Below are positions 1-5,994 of a stretch of 31,871 nucleotides of DNA, piece after piece. The DNA comes from a bacterium (GTDB taxonomy: Bacteria; Dependentiae; Babeliae; Babeliales; RVW-14), in assembly GCA_010027825.1 (NCBI GenBank), contig RGUK01000008.1:1-31871 (forward strand), written 5' to 3'. Under the pieces are notes generated by a model. It made no database searches and was not told where the DNA came from. It saw only the letters and a program-made list of their open reading frames with translations. The position numbers and the translations under genes were made by a program. Every line of letters starts with the position of its first letter. The stretch's first letter is position 1.

Positions 1-99
1 GCGCCATGTAATTTTCCCTGCTGGCGCTGTAGCCTGTCTTAGTTTTGGCGATTACGTCAGCCACCCTGCTTGCCGTGACTTTGCCCAAACGTGCGGCAA
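1..99. repeat. Left copy of 99-bp terminal direct repeat
   Basis: These 99 bases are identical, base for base, to the last 99 bases of the window (31773-31871). The exonuclease reading frame continues correctly when the two copies are joined. The simplest reading is the overlap an assembler leaves when a circular or circularly permuted genome closes on itself; a true short terminal repeat is also possible. Unique length is therefore 31,772 bases. Confidence 0.97.
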
Positions 100-136
100 A
101 CCATTCTTCTGTGCGTTGTTCTATCATTTCTATCAT
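1..136 (-). CDS. YqaJ-type recombination exonuclease, N-terminal part (split by window end)
   Basis: This is the first 45 codons of the exonuclease whose remainder is at 31276-31871. The minus-strand ATG at 136 follows an AGGAG at good spacing and directly abuts the ERF stop codon (TAA then ATG). The first residues read MIEMIEQRTEEWFAARLGK, a typical YqaJ/lambda-exonuclease opening with the QRTEEW pattern. Joining across the repeat gives a 210-residue protein. An in-frame ATG at 127 is a weaker start because it lies farther from the ribosome site. The product should digest one strand of double-stranded DNA and hand single strands to the ERF annealing protein encoded just upstream. Confidence 0.9.
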   Translation of the reverse strand, partial: MIEMIEQRTEEWFAARLGKVTASRVADVIAKTKTGYSASRENYMA

Positions 137-694
137 TTATTGCTCCTTTGCTTTCTTAATACGTGCGGCTTTAGCTGCCATCACCCGTGATTGCCATGTT
201 TGGTCGCCGTTGCAGGCTTCATAAGCTGCGGCATAGGCAGTTTGCAGTTCTTCTTTGTTGGTGGTCGCATCTATTGCAGCCAAATGGTCTGCCATCAGTT
301 GTGCGCTAACCTTTGGCTCTTTGCGGCTAGCGGCATTGCCATCATCGTCTTCAGGGGCTATTCCACAAGCCGCCATCAAGCTGTAACGCCTGGCATAAGT
401 CAGAGCCGAGCCATACCCCTGTGGGTCTTGTTTAGCAGCAGGGACATGGAGCTTGCCGCTTGATAGGCTTTCGCCTGATTCGTGAATAAACATGGTTTCC
501 ACAATCACGCCATCAGAAGATTCTGCGGTTTGCTGCATCAAGAACACCCCATTTGCATTCAATGCATCTACCACGGCCTCCACACACGCACTCAAATCGG
601 CATATTTGCTTCTGAAGTGCGGGTTGGTATTGGTTTTGAGGGCAGGCCCAAATTGTTTTTGGGCTTTGACTAAAGCTGTTGCTATCTGTTTCAT
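137..694 (-). CDS. erf: ERF-family single-strand annealing protein
   Basis: This 185-residue protein resembles ERF recombination proteins such as P22 Erf. It shows the conserved GSALTYARRYSLMAACGI block at about residues 95-112, followed by the acidic EDDDGN stretch at 115-120. Such proteins form rings on single-stranded DNA and anneal complementary strands during phage recombination and genome circularisation. The frame is open upstream to 745, but the ATG at 694 has an AGGA five to six bases upstream and starts the family-like sequence MKQIATALVKAQ, so I chose it. The TAA stop touches the ATG of the exonuclease gene, giving a coupled annealase-exonuclease pair analogous to Red beta and alpha. 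The C-terminal 65 residues are alanine- and lysine-rich and less conserved. Confidence 0.87.
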   Translation of the reverse strand: MKQIATALVKAQKQFGPALKTNTNPHFRSKYADLSACVEAVVDALNANGVFLMQQTAESSDGVIVETMFIHESGESLSSGKLHVPAAKQDPQGYGSALTYARRYSLMAACGIAPEDDDGNAASRKEPKVSAQLMADHLAAIDATTNKEELQTAYAAAYEACNGDQTWQSRVMAAKAARIKKAKEQ

Positions 695-741
695 AAAGTT
701 CCTGCAGTTGTACTGTTTCAAAAAATTGTTGTTGGGACATA

Positions 742-1005
742 TCAATAGACATACTTAGGGCCACAAGTGACTTCTATTACCGTTTCTACGGAATAGCCAC
801 CTATTTGCCGCTTGGCATACAGAGGCACAGCCCGTAAGCCTGATGTCTCGCATTGCTTAACGGCATCTATGACTTCATTGCGGCCCATAGGAGCTACACG
901 GGCATCCACAACCAGTTCCTGATTGGGTGGCTTGGGCTGAAATGTGCTGCAACCTGTGGTGATTACAGCCAGCCAGCAGAGTAGGGGGTAGGTAATCACT
1001 CGCAT
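742..1005 (-). CDS. Small lipoprotein of the early operon
   Basis: This 87-residue protein starts with a short hydrophobic signal, MRVITYPLLCWLAVITTGC, ending in a lipobox-like ITTGC with Cys19 as the predicted lipidated residue. Threonine at the -3 position is not ideal but is tolerated. The mature part has two further cysteines and no domain I recognise. It is not proline-rich, so it does not look like an Rz1 spanin, and it lies far from the lysis genes. The ATG overlaps the preceding stop (TGATG) and has a strong GGAGG four bases upstream. An early-expressed lipoprotein suggests a host-envelope role such as superinfection exclusion; this is inference from position. Confidence 0.72.
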   Translation of the reverse strand: MRVITYPLLCWLAVITTGCSTFQPKPPNQELVVDARVAPMGRNEVIDAVKQCETSGLRAVPLYAKRQIGGYSVETVIEVTCGPKYVY

Positions 1006-1193
1006 CAGTCCTCCAAGATTTCTATAACGTCTTGGATTTCCTGCTTCATGCTGTCCAAAAGGTAAACGTATTCACGAATCTTTGACTCCAGCATTCCTAC
1101 CTGAAAGGCTAGGCGGTCTTCTGCAGGTTGACCTGCATACATACGGTAAGCCGTGGCTGATATGTTGGCAATTACTTGGTTAGCAGTCATCAT
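1005..1193 (-). CDS. Hypothetical 62-aa helical protein
   Basis: I do not recognise this protein. It is 62 residues, predicted largely helical, with an acidic C-terminal half (ending in EIQDVIEILED) that could form a short coiled coil. The frame is open to 1205 with a GTG, but that codon overlaps the GGAGG ribosome site. The ATG at 1193 sits five bases after GGAGG and overlaps the upstream stop by one base (TAATG), so I chose it. Its own stop overlaps the lipoprotein start as TGATG. This tight packing supports it being a real, co-translated operon member. Confidence 0.7.
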   Translation of the reverse strand: MMTANQVIANISATAYRMYAGQPAEDRLAFQVGMLESKIREYVYLLDSMKQEIQDVIEILED

Positions 1194-1315
1194 TACGGCC
1201 TCCACAGGAAAAGGTCGAGGGCAACGATTGCTAAAGCAACCAAGGTAAGGCAGACAATGATGCGGTCAACCTTGCGCTTTTTCTGATTGGGATATGGGCC
1301 TTGAATTTCGAACAT
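1193..1315 (-). CDS. 40-aa single-pass membrane protein
   Basis: This short gene encodes 40 residues. The first half is polar and basic, with a QKKRKVDR stretch at residues 11-18. The second half is one hydrophobic segment, about residues 19-37, rich in Leu, Val, Ala and Ile and ending LFLWRP. The basic stretch before the membrane segment predicts the N-terminus in the cytoplasm. The start is well supported by AAGGAG seven bases upstream. The stop overlaps the next ATG as TAATG. Function is unknown; small early phage membrane peptides often act on host membrane processes or exclusion. Confidence 0.68.
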   Translation of the reverse strand: MFEIQGPYPNQKKRKVDRIIVCLTLVALAIVALDLFLWRP

Positions 1316-1325
1316 GGTGTACTCC

Positions 1326-1472
1326 TTATGCTTTGAAGATTTGGCAATGGCAACCTTTTTTCGCCATCAAAGAAATAAAGCCCAGGGCTTTGGTAATGGA
1401 AGTGAATTCCATGCGTGACCAACCATCAGCGGTGTGGGTTGGATTCCATTCGACAACGTAACTTTGTTTCAT
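1326..1472 (-). CDS. Hypothetical 48-aa early protein
   Basis: This encodes a 48-residue unknown protein opening MKQSYVVEWNPTHTADGW. The frame stays open upstream to 1598, but that part runs through the downstream end of the 1514-1708 gene and lacks a ribosome site. The ATG at 1472 has TTAGGA about nine bases upstream and gives a compact, plausible protein. It ends ten bases before the start of the 40-aa membrane protein, whose ribosome site overlaps its stop codon. No family recognised. Confidence 0.6.
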   Translation of the reverse strand: MKQSYVVEWNPTHTADGWSRMEFTSITKALGFISLMAKKGCHCQIFKA

Positions 1473-1513
1473 GATTTTTGTTCCTAAAGATAGGGGCCCA
1501 AGCCCCCGTGGGT

Positions 1514-1708
1514 TTAACGTTTGCAATTGCCTTGCACGCCCTGAAAAAACCGTGCTTTGTGATAAGCCGCACCTTGTTGTGTGCCTGGGCATGAGCAACG
1601 GATTGTTAAGCCGTAGTGAGCGTCTATTACGGCAGGATGCAATTTAGTGCCCCCGCCAATACGTACAGCACCGTGTACGTCTTGTTTCTGTGTTGTGTTT
1701 GTCATCAT
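1514..1708 (-). CDS. Hypothetical 64-aa protein, first gene of the leftward operon
   Basis: This is the first gene after the predicted leftward promoter. It encodes 64 residues with a CSCPG motif in the middle and a basic C-terminus ending in NCKR. The three cysteines could bind a metal or form a disulphide, but no family is recognised. The start at 1708 follows TAGGAG five bases upstream; an adjacent ATG at 1705 is also possible. The frame is open as far as 1867, but that extension crosses the promoter and operator region and is not believable. First position suggests very early expression and a host-directed role. Confidence 0.62.
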   Translation of the reverse strand: MMTNTTQKQDVHGAVRIGGGTKLHPAVIDAHYGLTIRCSCPGTQQGAAYHKARFFQGVQGNCKR

Positions 1709-1753
1709 GCTTACTCCTAAAAAGACCGCTGCAATGTGTGCGGGTTGATTGAT

Positions 1754-1781
1754 ATTGTATAGGCATCTAAACAGACAACAA
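1754..1781 (-). promoter_or_regulatory. Leftward early promoter
   Basis: On the minus strand a TTGTTG (1781-1776) is followed 16 bases later by TACAAT (1759-1754), a good sigma-70 match. Transcription would begin near 1747 and lead into the TAGGAG ribosome site and ATG at 1708. It faces away from the Cro-like gene promoter, with an inverted repeat between them. Confidence 0.6.
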
Positions 1782-1791
1782 GACTTTTGGG

Positions 1792-1806
1792 TAGGGATAA
1801 ACCCTA
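1792..1806. promoter_or_regulatory. Candidate operator: TAGGG-5-CCCTA inverted repeat
   Basis: A perfect 15-base inverted repeat, TAGGG then five bases then CCCTA, lies between the two divergent promoters, just upstream of the leftward -35 box. Its position and symmetry fit a dimeric repressor site. Which protein binds is not shown by the sequence; the Cro-like protein next door is the obvious candidate. Confidence 0.4.
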
Positions 1807-1824
1807 ATTTGTTGTTTTTTTTTA

Positions 1825-1846
1825 ATGTGTAGTAAAATTCACACAT
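1825..1846. promoter_or_regulatory. Rightward promoter -10 box inside a second inverted repeat
   Basis: ATGTGT (1825-1830) and ACACAT (1841-1846) form a perfect inverted repeat around a TAAAAT -10 box (1833-1838). The right arm overlaps the ATG of the Cro-like gene. A protein bound here would cover the promoter, as in Cro/CI autoregulation. A lone extra ATGTGT occurs at 1734-1739 in the leftward leader. The -35 match is poor (TTGTTT at 1812-1817, 15-base spacer), so an activator or an AT-rich up-element may help. Confidence 0.45.
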
Positions 1847-2000
1847 GACAAAAGAACAAGCCATCACCCTTGCAGGGTCACAATCAGCTTTAGCCCGTCT
1901 ATTAGGCGTGTCTAGAGGTGCTGTGTGGCAATGGAAAGCCCTGCCGCAAGGTAGGCTATATCAGTTAATGGTGCTGAAACCTGAATGGTTTAGTATTTGA
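1845..2000 (+). CDS. Cro-like helix-turn-helix regulator, 51 aa
   Basis: This short rightward gene encodes 51 residues. Residues 11-31 read GSQSALARLLGVSRGAVWQW, a helix-turn-helix of the Cro/YdaS type in which the second helix (SRGAVWQW) would read DNA. The size and motif fit small Cro-like repressors that control divergent early promoters. There is no ribosome site before the ATG; instead a TAAAAT box ends six bases upstream, so the transcript probably starts at or next to the AUG. This resembles leaderless lambda cI mRNA. It probably represses its own and perhaps the leftward promoter. No CI partner or integrase is seen, so it does not prove a temperate life style. Confidence 0.8.
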   Translation: MTKEQAITLAGSQSALARLLGVSRGAVWQWKALPQGRLYQLMVLKPEWFSI

Positions 2001-2096
2001 GTTTGAAACACGGCTAGGTTGGGCCTGATCTCCTAACCGAAAAGGGTACTCCCCCCCTGCCGTCCGTTTCTTTTCAGGGAGTTTGCGGAGAAAAAT

Positions 2097-2849
2097 TTGC
2101 ATTACTACAAAAGAAATCTTGGCGACTATGCCAAGAAAGCAGGTCGTTTGACCATGCTGCAGCACGGAGCGTACACGCTTCTTATTGATTCGTGCTATGA
2201 CCGTGAGGTTTTTCCTACGTTAGAACAAGCCCTTGAATGGACTTGGGCATCTACGGAGGCTGAAATTGAGGCGGTAAAGTTTGTGTTGAGCAGGTTTTTT
2301 GTGTTGGATAAAGATGGTCAATATGTTCAAGACCGCATCTTGCAAGAGTTGCTTGAGTACCACTCTAAATCACAAACAAATAAACGAATCGCTATAGAAC
2401 GTGAAACGAAACGTAAAGAAAAAAGAACGAATCGTGCACAAGGCGTAAACGAAGCGCCACCTAACCAAGAACCAATAACCATAAACCAAGAACTAATAAA
2501 TACTGAACCTACGGTTCTTGTTGTCTCGCCAAGCGAGAAAACGCCATCAGCGCCAATTGCTGAAATTGTTGACCTGTACAACAGCCGCTTGCCAATGCTT
2601 CCTCGAGTAACCGTGGTCAGCGATTCCCGAAAGCGTTTGGTGGCGGCAAGATGGCGTGATGTGGTTTCTGCCGACAAGCTAGACAGGGATAGAGGGTTAG
2701 AGTTTTTTGATTGGTTTTTTGTTTATGTAGGCAAATCCAAATTTCTGACAGGAAGATCAAAAGATTGGAAAGCCAACTTTGAGTTTCTTTTCACGGCAAG
2801 CAAATTCCCCCGAATTGTTGAAGGTGCATACCATCAGGAGCAAACATGA
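2097..2849 (+). CDS. DUF1376 (YdaU-like) replication-associated protein
   Basis: The 250-residue protein begins MHYYKRNLGDYAKKAGRL, the hallmark opening of DUF1376/YdaU proteins, which fills roughly the first 90 residues. Members lie in phage replication modules and are thought to help start replication or load helicase. A lysine/arginine-rich, low-complexity linker (about 90-145) leads to a C-terminal domain with a DWFFVYVGKSKFLTGRS region similar to phage replication-protein tails. The start codon is TTG, supported by GCGGAG six bases upstream and by alignment with the family opening. It is the first large gene of the rightward early operon, and its stop overlaps the next ATG by four bases. 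Confidence 0.82.
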   Translation: MHYYKRNLGDYAKKAGRLTMLQHGAYTLLIDSCYDREVFPTLEQALEWTWASTEAEIEAVKFVLSRFFVLDKDGQYVQDRILQELLEYHSKSQTNKRIAIERETKRKEKRTNRAQGVNEAPPNQEPITINQELINTEPTVLVVSPSEKTPSAPIAEIVDLYNSRLPMLPRVTVVSDSRKRLVAARWRDVVSADKLDRDRGLEFFDWFFVYVGKSKFLTGRSKDWKANFEFLFTASKFPRIVEGAYHQEQT

Positions 2850-3265
2850 GCTACTACGAAGCCAAACAAAAGCACGAACAGGCGCAAATGCCTGACAAAT
2901 TTGACCTGCTCTGCAGCGCGTTTGAATGCCCGATGGAATGGTCGGTTGACAAAGGCATGAAGCTCTGCAGCCATCACGCATGGTCAGAATCACATGATTG
3001 GCCAAAAATCACGGAATGGCTAAAAAGCAAAGTTGTGATGGGCACATTAGAGACGTTTAAAGGCAAAATTGAGCAGAGTGGCTACCTACCCCTAGACCCC
3101 TATAAAAAAACGCCTCAAAAGACCATTAAAGACGTTTTAGAAGCATTCAAAGCGCCTAAAGACCCAAAGGCATGGGCGCACAAGCTCAAAAACCGTGAAG
3201 AAACTGGCCAAAAATTAAGCGTGATTCAGAAAAAGGCATGGCGTGAAGCCTTGAGGGTTGTATGA
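2846..3265 (+). CDS. Conserved phage protein with Cys/His cluster
   Basis: This 139-residue protein carries Cys23, Cys28, Cys41 and His43/His44, spaced like a small zinc site, with a following aromatic-rich segment. I recall similar short phage proteins beside replication genes, but none with a known function. The C-terminal half is rich in lysine and predicted helical. It overlaps the upstream replication gene and the downstream Mom-like gene by four bases each (ATGA), so all three are probably translated together. A DNA- or RNA-binding role is possible from the zinc-like cluster and charge, not proven. Confidence 0.72.
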   Translation: MSYYEAKQKHEQAQMPDKFDLLCSAFECPMEWSVDKGMKLCSHHAWSESHDWPKITEWLKSKVVMGTLETFKGKIEQSGYLPLDPYKKTPQKTIKDVLEAFKAPKDPKAWAHKLKNREETGQKLSVIQKKAWREALRVV

Positions 3266-4068
3266 ATTTTTTGCTGGATAACACAACTTCTTGGCAAAAG
3301 CAAATTCGTGAACAGCGAAAGCAGGAAAATTTAGATTCAGATTTGTTGGGCAACTGGTGGGAGGGAATTAACGTTGACATCAAAAAAGCGGAGGTCAAAG
3401 AAGTTCCCTACAAAGTTGCAGAGAAAATTATTCTTGATTACGAATGGCTTGGTTGTATGCCTGCTGTTGTATGGCACACCTACGGCATTTTTTTTAATGG
3501 CTTCTGCGCTGGCGTAGTTTGTTACGGCCCTGAATACTCTGAAAACCTTGGAAAAATTACACGGGAAAAAGGATTGGCGGGTGCAGATTGGAGCAAGTAC
3601 GGATTTGAAGGCAAGATGATTTTGTTAAGCCGTGGCGCTTGTGTTCATTGGGCGCACCCACATAGCGCAAGTAAGCTGATTCGCCAAAGCATGAAGTTGT
3701 TGCCCGAAAAATACGAAGTTGTTACATCAACGGTTGATGAATCTGCGGGTGAAATCGGAACAATTTACCAAGCCTGCGGTTTTCATTACGTTGGTTCTAT
3801 GCGTGACGGTAATCCAAATGTAAAAAGCAGAAAGCTAGATAGAGATGGTTGGCTGATTGATGGAAAGATTTGGACATCTAGAAGCATCAGGGCTGTTTGT
3901 GGAAACACCCAGTTAGACAACATAAAAAAACATTTTCCCCATGTCCAAAAAATCAAGCAACACAGCAAAGGCCGATATTTTGCTTTTCGTGGTGGCAAAT
4001 ACGTTGAGCGCAATCATTTGGCGGCCATTTCACATCTTTTAAAGCCATATCCAAAGCGCGAAAAATGA
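3262..4068 (+). CDS. Mom-like GNAT-fold DNA-modification protein
   Basis: This 268-residue protein has the look of Mom-family acyltransferase-fold enzymes. Key blocks are YGIFFNGFCAGVVCYG (74-89), LSRGACVHWAHPHSAS (122-137) and EIGTIYQACGFHYVG (164-178); the last two match the central and final strands of the GNAT fold. Phage Mu Mom converts adenine in DNA to a methylcarbamoyl form that resists host restriction enzymes. The neighbouring methyltransferase and nucleases fit a DNA-protection island. No regulator such as Com was seen. A generic GNAT acetyltransferase is the alternative. It overlaps both neighbours by four bases. Confidence 0.7.
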   Translation: MNFLLDNTTSWQKQIREQRKQENLDSDLLGNWWEGINVDIKKAEVKEVPYKVAEKIILDYEWLGCMPAVVWHTYGIFFNGFCAGVVCYGPEYSENLGKITREKGLAGADWSKYGFEGKMILLSRGACVHWAHPHSASKLIRQSMKLLPEKYEVVTSTVDESAGEIGTIYQACGFHYVGSMRDGNPNVKSRKLDRDGWLIDGKIWTSRSIRAVCGNTQLDNIKKHFPHVQKIKQHSKGRYFAFRGGKYVERNHLAAISHLLKPYPKREK

Positions 4069-4349
4069 ACTACTACCAAGCCCATGCCATTCTTGATCGG
4101 GTCAAAGATGGTACAAATTACTCCCCACAAATCGTATTGAAAGCATTGGAGATGGTAGGTGACGCAAGAGCAGATAGAACACATGAGGGATTGCGAGGCA
4201 AGAGAATGGATGAGGAGATACAGAAAACGTATGATGGAAATGGGCGATGCCCGAGCGTGGTGGCAAAAAATGTCATCCGACATAGCCAAGTTTCGTGGGG
4301 AATCGGCATTAGCCGACCTGCGGAGCAGAATGAATCGGCTGAGGCATGA
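4065..4349 (+). CDS. Small conserved phage protein with unusually long C-terminal extension
   Basis: The first 33 residues, MNYYQAHAILDRVKDGTNYS and on to MVGD, resemble a short conserved phage protein that I expect to end near this point. Here the frame runs on for about 60 more residues that look unlike any family and overlap the 4159-4365 gene in another frame. Either the original stop was lost or the overlap is genuine. Its stop overlaps the next gene's ATG as ATGA, which supports the long form being translated. It starts by four-base overlap with the Mom-like gene. Function unknown. Confidence 0.55.
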   Translation: MNYYQAHAILDRVKDGTNYSPQIVLKALEMVGDARADRTHEGLRGKRMDEEIQKTYDGNGRCPSVVAKNVIRHSQVSWGIGISRPAEQNESAEA

Positions 4350-4365
4350 GGGCGGCGAAGGTTGA
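4159..4365 (+). CDS. Conserved 68-aa phage protein (DUF7696-like)
   Basis: This 68-residue frame has a pattern I recognise from small phage proteins: a CEAREWMRRYRKR block, then WWQKMSSDIAKFRG, then a leucine/arginine C-terminus. It is strongly charged and probably helical. Translation would start at GTG with GGAG seven bases upstream. It overlaps the 4065-4349 frame by 191 bases and the following nuclease gene by 20 bases. The protein pattern makes me more confident in this frame than in the overlapping extension. Function unknown. Confidence 0.6.
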   Translation: MTQEQIEHMRDCEAREWMRRYRKRMMEMGDARAWWQKMSSDIAKFRGESALADLRSRMNRLRHEGGEG

Positions 4366-4630
4366 TGCCAACCATATCCAGGTTGTCTCGGCTCTACGTG
4401 CCGCTGGCGCTACGGTTCAATCCTTGGCTGCCGTTGGCAAAGGCGTACCTGACTTATTGGTTTCGTTCAAGGGTGTAAACCTTTTGATGGAGGTTAAAGA
4501 TGGCAACAAATCACCATCACGCCAAAAACTTACAGAAGACCAAATTAAATTTCATGGGACATGGCAAGGCCCAATTTCTGTTGTTGACGGGCCTGAAGCG
4601 GCTTTAAGAGCATTAGGGGTGATTAAATGA
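4346..4630 (+). CDS. VRR-NUC-like nuclease
   Basis: A 94-residue protein with the minimal VRR-NUC/PD-(D/E)XK signature: VGKGVPDLLV (30-39) supplies Asp36, and MEVKDG (48-53) supplies Glu49 and Lys51. A glutamine-containing helix after residue 59 completes the usual order. Stand-alone phage members of this size are thought to cleave branched DNA such as Holliday junctions, which would help resolve replication and recombination intermediates before packaging. The start overlaps the upstream stop as ATGA; the end overlaps the next gene by four bases. Confidence 0.8.
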   Translation: MRAAKVDANHIQVVSALRAAGATVQSLAAVGKGVPDLLVSFKGVNLLMEVKDGNKSPSRQKLTEDQIKFHGTWQGPISVVDGPEAALRALGVIK

Positions 4631-4953
4631 TTGAGCAAAAGACGCAAGACATTAGAGACAAAGCACCCGCCTACGGCGCAGCCAAAGCGCAGCGCGTGTA
4701 CCTTGAAGAATTTAGGAAATCCAAAAAAGCCCTGCTAATGAAGGAAGCCCTGACTATGGGCTATGAAGCCGCCAACGCACAAGAGCGTGAAGCCTATGCC
4801 GACCCAAGTTATCAACAGCTTCTTAAAGGCTTGGCTGCGGCAATTGAACAGGAAGAAACCCTGCGGTGGGAATTGGAAGCAGCAAGGCTAGACGTAGAGA
4901 TTTGGCGCACTCAGCAAGCCAATAACCGAATGCAGGACAAATCTCACCAATGA
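4627..4953 (+). CDS. Conserved hypothetical phage protein, helical
   Basis: This 108-residue protein is almost entirely helical and charged, with an AQEREAYADPSYQQLLKGL block (51-69) followed by a coiled-coil-like segment ending in WRTQQANNRM. Short phage proteins with the same AQEREAYA and WRxQ pattern occur near nucleases and methyltransferases in other phages, to my memory without assigned function. It overlaps the VRR-NUC gene and the methyltransferase gene by four bases each, so the three form a translationally linked group. A partner or regulator of the neighbouring DNA enzymes is possible. Confidence 0.7.
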   Translation: MIEQKTQDIRDKAPAYGAAKAQRVYLEEFRKSKKALLMKEALTMGYEAANAQEREAYADPSYQQLLKGLAAAIEQEETLRWELEAARLDVEIWRTQQANNRMQDKSHQ

Positions 4954-5621
4954 AAGTTCAAATTGGTGACGCAACCTTGTATTTGGGTGACTGCATGGAC
5001 ATTCTGCAGACTTTAGACAAGGTGGATGCGGTGATTACTGACCCGCCTTATGGAATTTTAGGTTCTTACCATGAAAGCAAACATGATGCAAAAAATGGTT
5101 GGAATCAATTTGGAAAATTAGAATGGGATAAAGAACGCCCAAAAAAAGAAACATTTGATTTATTTTTGCATCTTGGTGAAACAATTATTGTTTGGGGTGG
5201 AAATTATTTTACTGATTGGTTGCCGCCATCTATGAAATGGCTTTCTTGGGATAAAGGGCAAGATGGTTTTTCTTTAGCAGATTTTGAACTTGCATGGACA
5301 AATCAACAAAAAGCGTCAAGAAGGATTAACTATCCAAGAGTGTTGGCATTAAAAGACGAAAAACAACATCCAACTCAAAAGCCAATCGCAGTAATGCGAT
5401 GGTGCATTGAACAAGCGGGAAATCCTAAAACCATCCTTGACCCATTTATGGGTAGCGGCACAACAGGCGTGGCAGCTATCCAAATGGGTAGAAAGTTCAT
5501 AGGCATAGAGCGTGAGACAAAATACTTTGACATTGCCTGCAGGCGCATAGAGCAAGCTGTAGCCCAAGGTCAACTGTTTGAGCCTGAACCGCAAAAACAA
5601 GAACAAGTAAGTTTTTTATGA
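4950..5621 (+). CDS. DNA methyltransferase (amino-methylating, beta-type order)
   Basis: The 223-residue protein has the catalytic DPPY at 31-34 near the N-terminus and the S-adenosylmethionine-binding DPFMGSGTTG at 164-173 near the C-terminus. That is the beta-class order of N6-adenine or N4-cytosine methyltransferases. HPTQKP (140-145) is a typical companion motif. The middle is short, so the target-recognition region is small. No matching restriction endonuclease is adjacent, so it is probably an orphan enzyme protecting phage DNA, perhaps together with the Mom-like protein, or marking DNA for replication. It overlaps both neighbours by four bases. Confidence 0.9.
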   Translation: MKVQIGDATLYLGDCMDILQTLDKVDAVITDPPYGILGSYHESKHDAKNGWNQFGKLEWDKERPKKETFDLFLHLGETIIVWGGNYFTDWLPPSMKWLSWDKGQDGFSLADFELAWTNQQKASRRINYPRVLALKDEKQHPTQKPIAVMRWCIEQAGNPKTILDPFMGSGTTGVAAIQMGRKFIGIERETKYFDIACRRIEQAVAQGQLFEPEPQKQEQVSFL

Positions 5622-5935
5622 TTCCCAAGCACCAGTACGTAAGAAGCCGAAAGCTGCTTAAGCTGGTGACAGAGCTACCCTGCCAACATTGCGGTGCGGA
5701 ACACATGGTGCAGGCGGCACACAGCAATTGGGGTGGCGGCAAAGGCAGAGGCGTAAAGGCTGACGATAACTTGGTGGCTGCGCTTTGCCTAAATTGCCAC
5801 TATGAAATAGACCAAGGCAAGAATCTCAGCAAGCTAGATAGACAAATCATGTGGAACAACGCCCACAGATCAACGGTTTTTCTACTTTGTAAACGTGGGT
5901 TATGGCCTGCTGATGTACCATTACCTAGTGGTTAG
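5618..5935 (+). CDS. HNH-like nuclease (YbcO/DUF1364-like)
   Basis: A 105-residue protein with a zinc/HNH arrangement: CQHC (22-25), AAHSN (33-37) and CLNCHYEID (57-65). The spacing and the HYEID ending match YbcO/DUF1364-type phage nucleases of lambdoid recombination modules. It ends the rightward early operon, overlapping the methyltransferase by four bases, and is followed by a strong terminator. It probably cuts DNA structures during recombination or replication. An unrelated HNH homing enzyme is less likely because it sits in phase within the operon and lacks a DNA-recognition domain. Confidence 0.75.
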   Translation: MIPKHQYVRSRKLLKLVTELPCQHCGAEHMVQAAHSNWGGGKGRGVKADDNLVAALCLNCHYEIDQGKNLSKLDRQIMWNNAHRSTVFLLCKRGLWPADVPLPSG

Positions 5936-5952
5936 CAGTTGCCACATCTTAA

Positions 5953-5979
5953 GGGGGGTATTGCGCCCCCCGCTTTTTT
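5953..5979 (+). terminator. Strong intrinsic terminator of the early rightward operon
   Basis: A stem of six G (5953-5958) and six C (5966-5971) with a seven-base loop is followed by GC and six T. This is a classic factor-independent terminator placed just after the last early gene. Confidence 0.9.
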
Positions 5980-5981
5980 GA

Positions 5982-5987
5982 TATAGT
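5982..5987 (+). promoter_or_regulatory. -10 box of the second rightward operon
   Basis: TATAGT lies directly after the terminator T-run and seven bases before the ATG at 5995. The predicted start of transcription falls at or beside that ATG. The only -35-like bases (TTGCGC, 5961-5966) lie in the terminator hairpin with a short 15-base spacer, so the promoter may need a phage-made activator or may be weak. Confidence 0.45.
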
Positions 5988-5994
5988 GCAACAC

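Noticed and set aside
1514..1867. Long version of the first leftward gene (117 codons)
   Set aside because: The added N-terminal part spans the divergent promoters and operators and reaches into the Cro-like gene.
1845..2000. Cro-like gene as proof of a temperate phage
   Set aside because: No integrase, attachment site or CI-size repressor was found; small Cro-like proteins also occur in lytic phages.
4118..4375. 85-codon minus-strand frame in the small-gene overlap region
   Set aside because: The plus-strand frames here have ribosome sites and coupled starts; the antisense protein looks random.
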